Shown here: positions 25,639 through 33,287 of the stretch, piece by piece
How the letters are laid out: every line of letters starts with the position of its first letter
How positions within the stretch are numbered: the stretch's first letter is position 1
Source of the DNA: a virus
Direction: 5' to 3' (one strand)
Virus record (IMG/VR): IMGVR_UViG_3300035670_000279
Span: 1 to 53,362 of that record
Length of the DNA: 53,362 nucleotides
Translations under genes and position numbers: made by a program
The notes under the pieces: model-generated
Database searches by the model: none
Seen by the model: only the letters and a program-made list of their open reading frames with translations
What the model was told of the DNA's origin: nothing

Positions 25639-25895
25639 GCCAACACACCCCAGATCACCTGAAGAACCTGACTGAGAAGTTCAAGTTTCAGCCGGTGGGC
25701 GGTGGTCATAAATTCGTGGTCGGCACTGCGGCCTCGCCGTCAGTCGTCTATCAGGATCAGCTGCGCGGCAAGATCATCTCCGAGCTGCAAAAGAATAGTC
25801 GGCTGTTCCGGGTGAATACCGGTGGCAGCCATTGGCCTGACATCATGCTGCCAGATGGCTCAGGACTCGACGTGAACAAAGGCGGTGCAGCATGA
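25635..25895 (+). CDS. Small protein of unknown function
   Basis: An 86-residue protein not recognised. It is soluble, with a basic N-terminal half (LKNLTEKFKFQPVGGGHKFV) and a Gly-rich end (TGGSHWPDIMLPDGSGLDVN). No signal peptide or membrane segment. Overlaps both neighbours by ATGA, so it is co-translated within the accessory operon. The GC-rich codon use matches the phage average. Confidence 0.6.
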   Translation: MSQHTPDHLKNLTEKFKFQPVGGGHKFVVGTAASPSVVYQDQLRGKIISELQKNSRLFRVNTGGSHWPDIMLPDGSGLDVNKGGAA

Positions 25896-26140
25896 GCGAT
25901 GACCAAAGCAGGTTGGAACTCACGTTCACCAATCAGGTGGTAAGCCGCGAAACCATCAATGAGGCCATGCAGCCCTTCATTGGGATGGAGATAACACCAG
26001 ATCTGATTGAAGAGATAAAGCTAACTCTGCTGGCCATACCCGTCATTGATGTGCAGGTAAGCGTGACGACAAGCGAGCAGACTTGTTGCCAAGGCGGCCC
26101 GCAGTGGGGCCACGCCTGGGATTGCCAGAAGCTGCCGTGA
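25892..26140 (+). CDS. Small protein of unknown function
   Basis: An 82-residue protein not recognised. The first half is acidic and likely helical (SRETINEAMQPFIGMEITPD); the second half has a Cys pair and Trp/His-rich end (TCCQGGPQWGHAWDCQKLP) that could bind a metal, though no known motif is clear. Last gene of the accessory operon; a terminator shared with the integrase gene follows about 80 bases on. Confidence 0.6.
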   Translation: MSDDQSRLELTFTNQVVSRETINEAMQPFIGMEITPDLIEEIKLTLLAIPVIDVQVSVTTSEQTCCQGGPQWGHAWDCQKLP

Positions 26141-26219
26141 ACGCCATGTAATTGCTAAACGGAGCGCGCGCGTCAAGCATGAGCTCCTGCGCAGTCGCAG
26201 TAGGCGCAGCATAATTTCA

Positions 26220-26244
26220 GCCCGGCTATGTGCCGGGCTTTTTT
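26220..26244 (+). terminator. Terminator between converging accessory operon and integrase
   Basis: GCCCGGC-TATGT-GCCGGGC, a 7-bp stem followed by six T (26239-26244). The hairpin overlaps the last codons of the integrase gene on the other strand. Confidence 0.85.
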
Positions 26245-27305
26245 GTCACCATATCCAGCCACGCCCACCCCTCCATGCAGTCTCCGCTCTGCCTGATGTG
26301 GGTATACCGCTTAAGGCTCTGCCAGCTCTGGTGGCCGGATACCGTTGCCACCTTTGGGATGCTCCACCCGATCTCGAACAGGCGGCTGATTCCGTGGTGG
26401 CGCAGGTCGTGGAAGTGGAGATCCTCGATCTCGAGTATTTTTCCTGCCCTGGTGAATGCCGCACTCACCGCGTCGGTGCTGTAGGGGAAGATCCTCTCGC
26501 TGGTCATGGGCTGGGCCTGAATGATGGCGAGCGCCTCTGGGGGGAGCTCAAGCCACTGGTGGTTCCCTTCCTTGTCGTCTGGGTGCTTCATGTCGCGCAC
26601 CAGGAGCCGGCTGTGTTGCTCGTCGAGGTCTGCCCATCGCACTCGCAAGATCTCTTCCTGCCGCCTGGTGCTGTAAATGGCAAACGCGATGATGGCCTGC
26701 ATAGGCAGGCTGTCCTTGCGACGCGCCCGCACCTTGCCGAAGTGGTTCATGAGCTTTTCCAGCTCCTGCATTGTCGGCCGCCGCTCTCTCTCCTTGCTCT
26801 TGCCTGTAACTCCCAGACGCTTGGCGACGGCGAATGCGTCGTTCATAGCCTGCTGATCCAGGGGGTACCCCCAAGCCGGGCGGGCGATTGCAAAGATAGC
26901 TGCCAGGTGACTGAGATAGTTAGCTACGGTCTGCGGCTTGGCCCGCTCGCCGATCCTGTTGGCGAAGGCGAGGAGATCCTTGCTGGCGATTCGGCTGCAG
27001 CGCATCTGCGCCAGCTGGTCCCTCTTGATGGCGCCGAGCACCTGCTGCTTGGTGCGCCCGATGGTTTTTCGGCTCTCCGTCGTGTACTGGTCGATCACGT
27101 CGGCCAGTTTCGGGTTGTCCTGGTCTGCCAGCGCGTCCGGCTGGTCGAGCTCCTCCTCCCTCCTGGCGGCCCACGCCGTAGCCTTGCGCTTGGTGTCGAA
27201 CGTCTTGTTTTCGCGGTGGATGATTTGCCCCTCTCGCTTGATCACGATCTGGGCCATGTAGGCCGTGGAGCCGTCTTTGCGCTGGCGTTCAGAAATCGAG
27301 GCCAT
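26226..27305 (-). CDS. int: Tyrosine-recombinase integrase
   Basis: A 359-residue integrase. The N-terminal arm-binding domain starts ASISERQRKDGSTAYMAQIV. The catalytic residues are visible: Arg215 (STRRQEE), His299 and Arg302 in HFHDLRHHG, His325 in SGHQSW and the nucleophile Tyr334 in LKRYTHI. A dusA-like segment lies about 255-400 bases upstream of the gene, so it probably belongs to the integrases that target dusA. ATG 27305 has GGAGAG just upstream; the longer open frame to 27506 lacks one and has no family match. No excisionase gene was recognised nearby. Confidence 0.93.
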   Translation of the reverse strand: MASISERQRKDGSTAYMAQIVIKREGQIIHRENKTFDTKRKATAWAARREEELDQPDALADQDNPKLADVIDQYTTESRKTIGRTKQQVLGAIKRDQLAQMRCSRIASKDLLAFANRIGERAKPQTVANYLSHLAAIFAIARPAWGYPLDQQAMNDAFAVAKRLGVTGKSKERERRPTMQELEKLMNHFGKVRARRKDSLPMQAIIAFAIYSTRRQEEILRVRWADLDEQHSRLLVRDMKHPDDKEGNHQWLELPPEALAIIQAQPMTSERIFPYSTDAVSAAFTRAGKILEIEDLHFHDLRHHGISRLFEIGWSIPKVATVSGHQSWQSLKRYTHIRQSGDCMEGWAWLDMVTKKPGT

Positions 27306-27560
27306 GGTCTCTCCGGTACAACGTGGGCCGATGTTGGCCGAAATGTTGTACTCGCAGCTGGCCAACGGTTCTACAGCGATGTGCGGTGGCTTGTCACTTT
27401 TTGGTGGCGGATAGGGAAAAGGCTTGCAGGTGCAAATGGATAGGCGGTTTTCTGACAAATGGCTTTTCAGTGTCGCGCCTATGATGGATGGGACCGAACA
27501 GGGCAAATTCGCTTGTCGTCACAGGTGGTTGATTTGGCAGTAGCTTGCGAGTCGTACCGG

Positions 27561-27635
27561 ATGTTGTATTTCAGCGGCCGCTGGCGCTTCTGCGTTGCGC
27601 CGCTCATGGACTGGACGGACCGCCCTGAAAAATAA
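27561..27635 (+). other. attP: Probable attP: phage copy of the 5' end of dusA
   Basis: Read on the + strand, an ATG at 27561 opens a 24-codon frame containing RWRFCVAPLMDWTDR, which matches the DusA N-terminus (E. coli: SGRFSVAPMLDWTDRHCR). The match stops after DR (27622) and the frame closes with TAA at 27633. It lies upstream of the integrase gene. Integrases of a known family insert into the 5' end of dusA. The core is probably within 27585-27622. After integration the phage-borne ATG could serve as the new dusA start. TTGTACC/TCGTACC-type repeats at about 27314, 27347, 27551 and 27674 may be integrase arm sites. Confidence 0.72.
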
Positions 27636-27695
27636 AGCGGCAGAAGGCGTTTAGGCCCTCTGCCGCTTGTGTGTTGTACCTAATGTGGTACCGCG

Positions 27696-27797
27696 TCAGC
27701 GTATAAAGATTGCGATCAGCGCCCCTATGCCGGCGCAGGTCAGATTGTTGATCGCCAATAAGATAGCGACGCCAACAACGTCATTGCCCTTGCTCAC
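27696..27797 (-). CDS. 33-residue putative membrane peptide
   Basis: A GTG at 27797, overlapping the stop of the HTH gene (GTGA), opens a 33-residue frame, MSKGNDVVGVAILLAINNLT followed by CAGIGALIAIFIR. It is one hydrophobic segment between short polar ends, with a basic tip. It has no known match. Overlap with the HTH gene suggests coupled translation. It is very short, so the call is tentative. Confidence 0.4.
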   Translation of the reverse strand: MSKGNDVVGVAILLAINNLTCAGIGALIAIFIR

Positions 27798-28012
27798 TGC
27801 TTCGCTCGCACGATGGTGGGCAGGTTGTCGTTGTCCGGGTCTAGTCGCTTAATTTCCAGCATCCATCGAATGGCGTTCTGCGCCAATTCCGGGCAGTTGC
27901 TGCCGGTGCGCCAGTTCCTAAACGTCTGGCGCGTGACACCCAGTGCGGTTGCAATTTTCCGGTCGCTTAGGCCGAGGGACTGCTGAACAGAAATGATCTC
28001 GTCGGTAGTCAT
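27794..28012 (-). CDS. Small HTH regulator (candidate immunity regulator)
   Basis: A 72-residue DNA-binding protein. Residues about 14-40 (LSDRKIATALGVTRQTFRNW) form a clear lambda-Cro/XRE-type helix-turn-helix; the rest is a short helix (AQNAIRWMLEIKRL) that could dimerise. ATG 28012 is the best start; the longer frame begins inside the promoter. The promoter carries an operator-like palindrome on its -35, so the gene is probably autoregulated. Its place beside int, where many temperate phages keep their lysogeny regulators, makes it a candidate for the missing repressor. Alternatively it is a Cro or Cox analogue. Confidence 0.75.
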   Translation of the reverse strand: MTTDEIISVQQSLGLSDRKIATALGVTRQTFRNWRTGSNCPELAQNAIRWMLEIKRLDPDNDNLPTIVRAKQ

Positions 28013-28044
28013 GATTTCCCTGTGTTTGCGGGTTGACAGGGTGA

Positions 28045-28073
28045 AATTTAGGCACCGGAAATTACATTGCAAT
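28045..28073 (-). promoter_or_regulatory. Leftward promoter of the HTH gene with operator
   Basis: On the minus strand TTGCAA (28067-28072), 16 bp, TAAATT (28045-28050). The -35 lies inside ATTGC-AAT-GTAAT (28061-28073), a weaker copy of the genome-wide operator (three mismatches). Confidence 0.65.
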
Positions 28074-28109
28074 TAGGTAATTTTTTGCCGATTGCGGTGT
28101 GATCATATC

Positions 28110-28136
28110 GCAACAAAGCCCGCTCGCGCGGGCTTC
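28110..28136 (-). terminator. Terminator after ssb
   Basis: AAGCCCGC-TCGC-GCGGGCTT, an 8-bp stem (28116-28135). On the minus strand it is followed by TTTGTTG, a modest T tract. It separates the ssb operon from the HTH/integrase unit. Confidence 0.6.
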
Positions 28137-28190
28137 TTTCAATCGTTCACTGTTTTGCGCAATTTTCTTGCGGCGTGAATCAACTTTCCG

Positions 28191-28682
28191 TCAGAAAGGG
28201 ATGTCGTCGTCAAAGTCCATTGGAGGTTCGTTGTATACGGGAGGGGCCGAGTTCGGCTGCGCAGGTCTGCTCTGCTGCTGGCGACTGGCTGGAGCTTGGC
28301 TGGTGCCCTGGCCTTGGCCGCCGCCCTGGGGCTTGCCGCCGAGCATCTGCATCACCCCGCTGAACCCGTCGACCATCACCTCGGTGGTGTAACGCTCCTG
28401 GCCGCTCTGGTCCTGCCACTTCCGGGTCTGCAGCTTGCCCTCGACGTAGACCTGCGATCCCTTTTTCAGGTACTCTCCGGCGACCTCGGCCAGCTTGCCC
28501 ATGAAAACAACCCGGTGCCATTCGGTCTTTTCCTTCGGCTCCCCGGTCTGCTTGTCCTTCCATGTTTCGCTGGTGGCCAGGGTAATATTCGTGACCGCCC
28601 CACCGCTAGGCATGTAGCGCACTTCTGGATCCTGCCCCAAGTTACCGATCAGGATTACTTTGTTGATTCCGCGTGATGCCAT
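28191..28682 (-). CDS. ssb: Single-stranded DNA-binding protein
   Basis: A 163-residue SSB. The OB fold spans about residues 1-110 ([40 protein letters not shown]). A Gln/Gly/Pro-rich linker follows, then the acidic tip MDFDDDIPF that recruits partners. It closely resembles gammaproteobacterial SSB. Last gene of the leftward replication operon, 57 bases after the ATPase gene, with a terminator behind it. Confidence 0.96.
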   Translation of the reverse strand: MASRGINKVILIGNLGQDPEVRYMPSGGAVTNITLATSETWKDKQTGEPKEKTEWHRVVFMGKLAEVAGEYLKKGSQVYVEGKLQTRKWQDQSGQERYTTEVMVDGFSGVMQMLGGKPQGGGQGQGTSQAPASRQQQSRPAQPNSAPPVYNEPPMDFDDDIPF

Positions 28683-28739
28683 GATGGCCCTCTCTATCGT
28701 GATGTAAAAATGGCCCCCGGTGCCTGGGGCTGCTTAAAA

Positions 28740-30077
28740 TCAGTTGGTTTCGATGGTCAGTTCGTCGTCGTTGCCGACCCTGGTAACGAACATTTGCAGG
28801 CCGCTCTCGATCGCTGCCTCTCGGAAGGCGCCGAAGGTGCTTTCGTCGAGCACCTCGAGGCCGTCTACGCAGATGATCCCGAGGTCTCCGGCGCGGAGCT
28901 TGGCTATCTCAACCGCGATCTGTACTTGCTGGGCGGTGTTGAGGCGGTCGAATGGTACCCCATCGCGGTAGATCTCACCCTCCTCTACGTATACCCCGGC
29001 GATCGGCAGGTTGCTGAGCATGTCCAGTTTCATCTGGTCGATCTCGCCGAGTGCCTTGGTCTGCTTGCCAGCGTCCTCCTCCAGCTCGGCCAGCTCCTCG
29101 CTCATCTTCTCGATGGTGTCCTGCAGGCTCTTGAGGCGACCTGCCTCCTGCTGGGCCTGCTCGATGTTGGCAAGCTGGCTCTGTACCGCGTTGCGCTGCT
29201 CGCTGAATGCTGTCGCCTCTTTGGTGCGCTTGCCGTTGGCTTTCCGTTCCGTCTCGGCGAGCTCTGCCCGTACCGCGTCGATCTGCTGCTGGGCTTCCAG
29301 CTTGATGGCGTCGATCTTGGTCTGTGCGTCCTGGCGGATGGCTTCGATCTTGTCGTTGGCCTCCGCCGTCATGCCCTGCAGCTTGGTGCTGATGCGGTCC
29401 ATTTCAGCCTGCTCGGCCTGGCCGATCTGCTCCAGCTGGGCGATCAGTTCATCGGCTCCTGGTGGGATGGTTACGCCGCCCTGGGGCAGGGTTCCTTCCA
29501 GCTGGTTGATGGTCGCCTTCTTCTGCTTGATCGCTCCGTTGGTGCCTGTGCGCTGATCGAAAACCTCCTTGCGCACCCGGTCGATGATGTGGAGCGCGTG
29601 GGCCTGCAGGTTGGGGTCTACCCGCATGCCGCTGATCTCCTCCAGTCGCTGCGCATCCAGCTCGATCGGCATGGATTCCAGCAGTACCTGGGCACGGTCC
29701 TTCTTGGTGGCCCGGAGGAAGTCTACCGGGTTAACCGATAGTGCGTCGGTGAGCGCCTTGATGGCCTCTCCTGGGCGCGTGGTAGCCTTCTTGCCGTCCT
29801 GCAGGATCTGGGTGTCGCTCTTGCCTGGTTGGACCCGCTTTACGATCTCCTGGCCGTTTTCGAGTACCAGTACAACCTCGCCCTCGGTGGCGCCGTTGCG
29901 GAGCAGGGTGGCATCGTGGCCGCCTTTGAGCGCCGCCTTTACCGCCTCGAGCACGCTGGTTTTGCCGAGCCCGTTGGCCCCGCGAACCTCGTTGAAGCTG
30001 CCGGCGTCGAAAGTGAGTTCGTCGATGCCCAGGATGTTGCTGATCCGGACGTGGTTGATGTGCATTGGCTTGTTCAT
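28740..30077 (-). CDS. RecF/SbcC-type ATPase with coiled coil
   Basis: A 445-residue ABC-type ATPase of the SMC/RecF class. Walker A GANGLGKT at 33-40 follows an RISNILGIDELTF strand typical of RecF/SbcC. A coiled coil spans about residues 185-345. FDRLNTAQQVQIAVEIAKL is the signature-motif region and LGIICVDGLEVLDE the Walker B. With the VRR-NUC nuclease and helicase of the same operon it may process recombination or replication intermediates. AAGGAAA precedes ATG 30077. Two operators lie over its promoter. Confidence 0.85.
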   Translation of the reverse strand: MNKPMHINHVRISNILGIDELTFDAGSFNEVRGANGLGKTSVLEAVKAALKGGHDATLLRNGATEGEVVLVLENGQEIVKRVQPGKSDTQILQDGKKATTRPGEAIKALTDALSVNPVDFLRATKKDRAQVLLESMPIELDAQRLEEISGMRVDPNLQAHALHIIDRVRKEVFDQRTGTNGAIKQKKATINQLEGTLPQGGVTIPPGADELIAQLEQIGQAEQAEMDRISTKLQGMTAEANDKIEAIRQDAQTKIDAIKLEAQQQIDAVRAELAETERKANGKRTKEATAFSEQRNAVQSQLANIEQAQQEAGRLKSLQDTIEKMSEELAELEEDAGKQTKALGEIDQMKLDMLSNLPIAGVYVEEGEIYRDGVPFDRLNTAQQVQIAVEIAKLRAGDLGIICVDGLEVLDESTFGAFREAAIESGLQMFVTRVGNDDELTIETN

Positions 30078-30122
30078 AGTGTTTCCTTGTGTGAAATATC
30101 CCCGGTTCGCCGGGTCGTTTTG

Positions 30123-30164
30123 TTTGCGACGTAAATAGTAAACGCTGGATATTTACGTTGCAAA
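30123..30164 (-). promoter_or_regulatory. Leftward promoter with two operators
   Basis: On the minus strand TTGCAA (30158-30163), 17 bp, TACTAT (30135-30140). TTTGC-AAC-GTAAA (30152-30164) covers the -35 and TTTAC-GTC-GCAAA (30123-30135) abuts the -10. Centres are 29 bp apart, almost three helical turns, so two dimers would sit on one face. The upstream operator overlaps the 3' end of the preceding gene. Confidence 0.75.
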
Positions 30165-30392
30165 TACTTTCAGCAATTTCTTTTTACTGCCTCGCTTTAC
30201 CTCTCGGCGCAGCACCGCCAGCACGCGCTCGCTCGGGGCGCTATCTGCATCAGACCGCCAGATCCGAACCGACATAGGCTGGCAGCACCCCATGGCAGCA
30301 ACCCGCTTGTCGGTTTCACCAACCGGCTCCGCAGGCAGCGCAACGGCCAGCCACAGCTGACGAAACTCGGCCTTGCGCTCCTCCATGCTCAT
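30153..30392 (-). CDS. Small regulator-like protein, paralogue of the protein at 44044
   Basis: A 79-residue protein. MEERKAEFRQLW near the start and MSVRIWRSDADSAPSERVLA in the middle align with the protein encoded at 44044 (KEQRRAEFEELF; ITVRIWRTNGEKSGRVIPEQ). The conserved VRIWR block looks like a recognition helix, so DNA binding is likely but not certain. The C-terminus is very basic (KRGSKKKLLKVF). ATG 30392 overlaps the upstream stop (ATGA). Its final codons are part of an operator. Confidence 0.65.
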   Translation of the reverse strand: MSMEERKAEFRQLWLAVALPAEPVGETDKRVAAMGCCQPMSVRIWRSDADSAPSERVLAVLRREVKRGSKKKLLKVFAT

Positions 30393-30811
30393 GGACATAC
30401 GCCGCCCCCTTGCACGATGCGCAGGGCATCCTCGGCAGAGCTGGCAACGCCACACAGCCCGCCGGCGCGGTGCACGGCGCGCAGGTAGTTGATCTGCTCG
30501 GTGGTTGGCTCCTTGCCTGGTTGCTTCACCTCGATCGCCGTGAATACCGCCAGTGTGGTGCCAACCATTTCGAGAGTGACCACCACCCGGGTCATGCCGT
30601 TGAGGTCAGACACCCCGGGTGGGAGGCCGGTATCGAAGGGCCGCGCCTGCCGGATCAACACGTCGCCAGGCCGCAGGGTAACGGTCACCGGCTCCCGCTT
30701 GGGCCGGAGGATATCGTTGCCAGTCCAGGCCCGGCCGACGTTGGTGCGGAAGTAGGTGCCATAGGGGGAAATTTCTTTCCTGACAATTCGTTGAATATTG
30801 GATTCGAGCAT
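30389..30811 (-). CDS. VRR-NUC domain nuclease
   Basis: A 140-residue stand-alone VRR-NUC protein of the PD-(D/E)XK superfamily. Asp69 in PGVSDLNGM and Glu94-x-Lys96 in FTAIEVKQPGKEPTTEQ are the likely catalytic residues; GGLCGVASSAEDALRIV is the family's C-terminal motif. Stand-alone phage VRR-NUC proteins may resolve branched DNA. It lies directly after a helicase gene (ATGA overlap), a pairing common in phages. Confidence 0.9.
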   Translation of the reverse strand: MLESNIQRIVRKEISPYGTYFRTNVGRAWTGNDILRPKREPVTVTLRPGDVLIRQARPFDTGLPPGVSDLNGMTRVVVTLEMVGTTLAVFTAIEVKQPGKEPTTEQINYLRAVHRAGGLCGVASSAEDALRIVQGGGVCP

Positions 30812-32292
30812 CAATACCTCGACTGTTTGCGATAGCGGGCCTCAACCTGGCGGCGAGCCCTGAAAGTGTGTTCTGCCCACCCGGGCGAATATCCGAACTT
30901 CTCGGCAATGGCCTGCAGCTCCTCTAGGGTCTTGGCCTTGTAGACGGCTTTTTTCTTCGCGGCTTTGGCCTTCTCCTTGGCGGCCGCTATCTCCTCCTTG
31001 GTCAGCTCCACCAGCACGCCGCCGCGCTCTTTCAGCTCCCGGCCGTTGGTTTGGTAGACGTGGCCACAGCCAGGGCAGATCGGCGACGGGTCGTGCACGT
31101 AGAAGCACTTGGGGCAGACCTTCATGGGCTCGGCCTGCTCGCCGGTTTCCCGCGGCGACTTGACCACCCCATCCAGCGACCAGGCCACCTCGGCATCCGG
31201 CGGCCCATGGCGGTCCCAGTTGCCAACGTGGTCGATGATGTAGGCCCACTCCTTGCCATGGAAGATCCGCAGCACCCGGCCCACCTGCTGGCGGTACAGC
31301 GAGAAACTGGCCGTCGGCCGCAGCAGGATCACAGCGGTGATCGCCGGCAGGTCGAACCCTTCCGACACGATGTCGACGGTGCACAGCACCAGGATCCGGC
31401 CTTCGGTGTAGGCCTCGAGCACATCGTTGCGGGCGTCCTCGTCCATTTCACCGGTGAGCACCGCAGCGGGCACCCCGCCAGCAAGGAAGGCGTCGCAAAC
31501 GTGCTGGGCATGGCGGACGGACACCCCGAACACCACCGCCCGATCCCCGCCGCAGATCCGCTGGTAGTGCAGCACCACGTCGCCGGTGATCCCGGGCTTG
31601 TCCACCAGCGACTCGAGATCGCTTTCGGAGAAGTCGCCGCCCCGCTTGCGCAGGCCAGAAACATCGACGTTGCCAGGCGTATAAACCCGGTACCGGCAGA
31701 GGAAGCCGCGCTCGATCAGCTCGGCCGCAGAGACCCCCTCCACCAGCTCCTCGAAGTATCCGCCGGCGGCCAGCCCCAGGCCCTTACCATCTAGGCGGCA
31801 CGGTGTGGCGGTCACGCCGATGATCTTGGCAGCCGGGTTGGCAGCGACCACCCGCCCCCAAGACGAGCCGGGGGTCACATGGTGGCACTCGTCCACGATC
31901 ATGTAATCGGGCAGCGGCATCGAGCCGATCCGGTTCACCAGCGTTTGAACCGAGGCTACTACCACGTTGGACACCGGCACCACGAATGACTCGCCGCGCT
32001 CCAGGTACTGACGGGAGATCAGACGGCGCACGGTCTTGTCGTTGGCCACCACCTGGTGGCGCACATCAAACCGCGAGATCGACATTGAGATCTGGCTGAT
32101 GATTTCCTTGCGGTGGGCCAGTATCCAGACAGTCTTGCCGCGCGAGGCAACCCCGCTGGCAATCTTTGAGAAACAGACGGTCTTGCCCCCGCCGGTCTGC
32201 AGCACGCCCACGACCGAGCGCACAGAGCGCAGAGCCCCGCGGATCAGACCGACAAAGTCCTCCTGATAATCGCGCAACACTGGCGCGGCCAT
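30811..32292 (-). CDS. Superfamily 2 DNA helicase with zinc ribbon
   Basis: A 493-residue SF2 helicase (type III restriction/SSL2 class). The Q-motif-like VLRDYQ starts it; motif I is QTGGGKT at 32-38, motif II DECHH at 134-138, motif III GVTATP, motif VI QQVGRVLR. A CPKC/CPGC zinc ribbon near 390 and a Lys-rich coiled tail follow. ATG 32292 has GGAGG at good spacing. First gene of the leftward operon, it probably acts with VRR-NUC and SSB in replication or recombination. Confidence 0.92.
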   Translation of the reverse strand: MAAPVLRDYQEDFVGLIRGALRSVRSVVGVLQTGGGKTVCFSKIASGVASRGKTVWILAHRKEIISQISMSISRFDVRHQVVANDKTVRRLISRQYLERGESFVVPVSNVVVASVQTLVNRIGSMPLPDYMIVDECHHVTPGSSWGRVVAANPAAKIIGVTATPCRLDGKGLGLAAGGYFEELVEGVSAAELIERGFLCRYRVYTPGNVDVSGLRKRGGDFSESDLESLVDKPGITGDVVLHYQRICGGDRAVVFGVSVRHAQHVCDAFLAGGVPAAVLTGEMDEDARNDVLEAYTEGRILVLCTVDIVSEGFDLPAITAVILLRPTASFSLYRQQVGRVLRIFHGKEWAYIIDHVGNWDRHGPPDAEVAWSLDGVVKSPRETGEQAEPMKVCPKCFYVHDPSPICPGCGHVYQTNGRELKERGGVLVELTKEEIAAAKEKAKAAKKKAVYKAKTLEELQAIAEKFGYSPGWAEHTFRARRQVEARYRKQSRY

Positions 32293-32325
32293 AGTACCTC
32301 CGGCAATCAAACAAAAAACGCTTAC

Positions 32326-32395
32326 AGTATAAACAGAGACGCGCGCAAGGTAAAACGGCTTGCTTGTTTACAACGTAAACCCCTCCCGCTACTAT
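32326..32395. promoter_or_regulatory. Divergent early promoters with shared operator
   Basis: Leftward: TTTACC (32349-32354), 17 bp, TATACT (32326-32331). Rightward: TTTACA (32367-32372), 17 bp, TACTAT (32390-32395). A perfect operator, TTTAC-AAC-GTAAA (32367-32379), covers the rightward -35. A degenerate copy, TTTAT-ACT-GTAAG on the minus strand (32321-32333), overlaps the leftward -10. This looks like the main divergent early switch. Confidence 0.75.
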
Positions 32396-32432
32396 TAACC
32401 ACGCAAATTACTTGCACCAAGGAGTTTTTAGG

Positions 32433-33287
32433 ATGACAGAACTTAAACCAGTGGTGCCCTTCGAGGAGTACAAGACACTCCCCGGCGTAAGCACCACCAG
32501 GATCAAGGCGATGGCGCCGACGCCCCAGCATTACTGGGACAAGTACATCAACCCCGATCGCCCACAGGAAAAGGCAGACCCGAGCATGGCGGTAAGCAAC
32601 GCCGCCCGCCTGCTGGTTCACCGGCCAGACGACTGGGAGAGCACCTATGCAACGCTCCCCGATGGGCTCGACAGACGGACAAAGGAAGGAAAGGAGACTT
32701 TCGCCAAGATCGAGGCGCGCGGAGTTACCCCGCTCAAGAAGGAAGAAACCGACCGCGCCCAGGCCATGGCAGAAGCGGTATGCGGTATCGGGATCGCGCA
32801 GGTTCTTTTCACCAACCGAGACGGCATCCACAACGGGGTGATCACATGGGAGGACAGCGACACCGGCCTCACCTGCAAGGTGCTACTCGACTTCCACCTG
32901 CCGCCCTGCGAGCAGTTTGCCAGCGGGGTGATCTGGGCCACTAAGACGGCCGGCGATATCAGCGACGACGGCTTCCGCAAGCAGGCATACAATGCCGGGT
33001 ACCACACCACGGCAGCCATGCAGATCGAAGCCTTCATGCAGCATTACCAGCTGCAGGAGCCGCCGCTCTTTATCTGGGGCGCAGCGACCACCAGCCGGCC
33101 GCACATGGCCCGCCCATTTTACATGACCCCCGAGCAGCACGACGAAGGCCTCCACGAATACCGGAGACTGATCAACCTGCTCAACGAATGCACCACCAAC
33201 GACGAATGGCCTGGATACGACGACGATCTGACGCCGCTCGGCCTGCCGCCTTTTGCCAAGAAACGACTGGAGACCCGCTATGAGTAA
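32433..33287 (+). CDS. RecE-like PD-(D/E)XK exonuclease
   Basis: A 284-residue protein of the RecE C-terminal nuclease class (DUF3799-like). It has the substrate entry SNAARLLVHRPDDWESTY, the core LTCKVLLDFHLPPC with IWATKTAGDISDDGF, and the AYNAGYHTTAAMQIEAFMQH helix that follows the active site in RecE. It should digest duplex ends to feed a strand-annealing protein. ATG 32433 has AAGGAG eight bases upstream. First gene of the rightward operon. Confidence 0.82.
   Translation: MTELKPVVPFEEYKTLPGVSTTRIKAMAPTPQHYWDKYINPDRPQEKADPSMAVSNAARLLVHRPDDWESTYATLPDGLDRRTKEGKETFAKIEARGVTPLKKEETDRAQAMAEAVCGIGIAQVLFTNRDGIHNGVITWEDSDTGLTCKVLLDFHLPPCEQFASGVIWATKTAGDISDDGFRKQAYNAGYHTTAAMQIEAFMQHYQLQEPPLFIWGAATTSRPHMARPFYMTPEQHDEGLHEYRRLINLLNECTTNDEWPGYDDDLTPLGLPPFAKKRLETRYE

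Noticed and set aside
27561-27635. The dusA-like frame as a phage gene or dusA pseudogene
   Set aside because: Only about 15 codons match and they lie beside the integrase, so an attachment site explains it better.
32403-32415. GCAA-ATTAC-TTGC inverted repeat in the leader of the RecE-like gene as another operator
   Set aside because: It does not match the TTTAC-N3-GTAAA half-sites and lies downstream of the promoter; it could be chance in AT-rich sequence.
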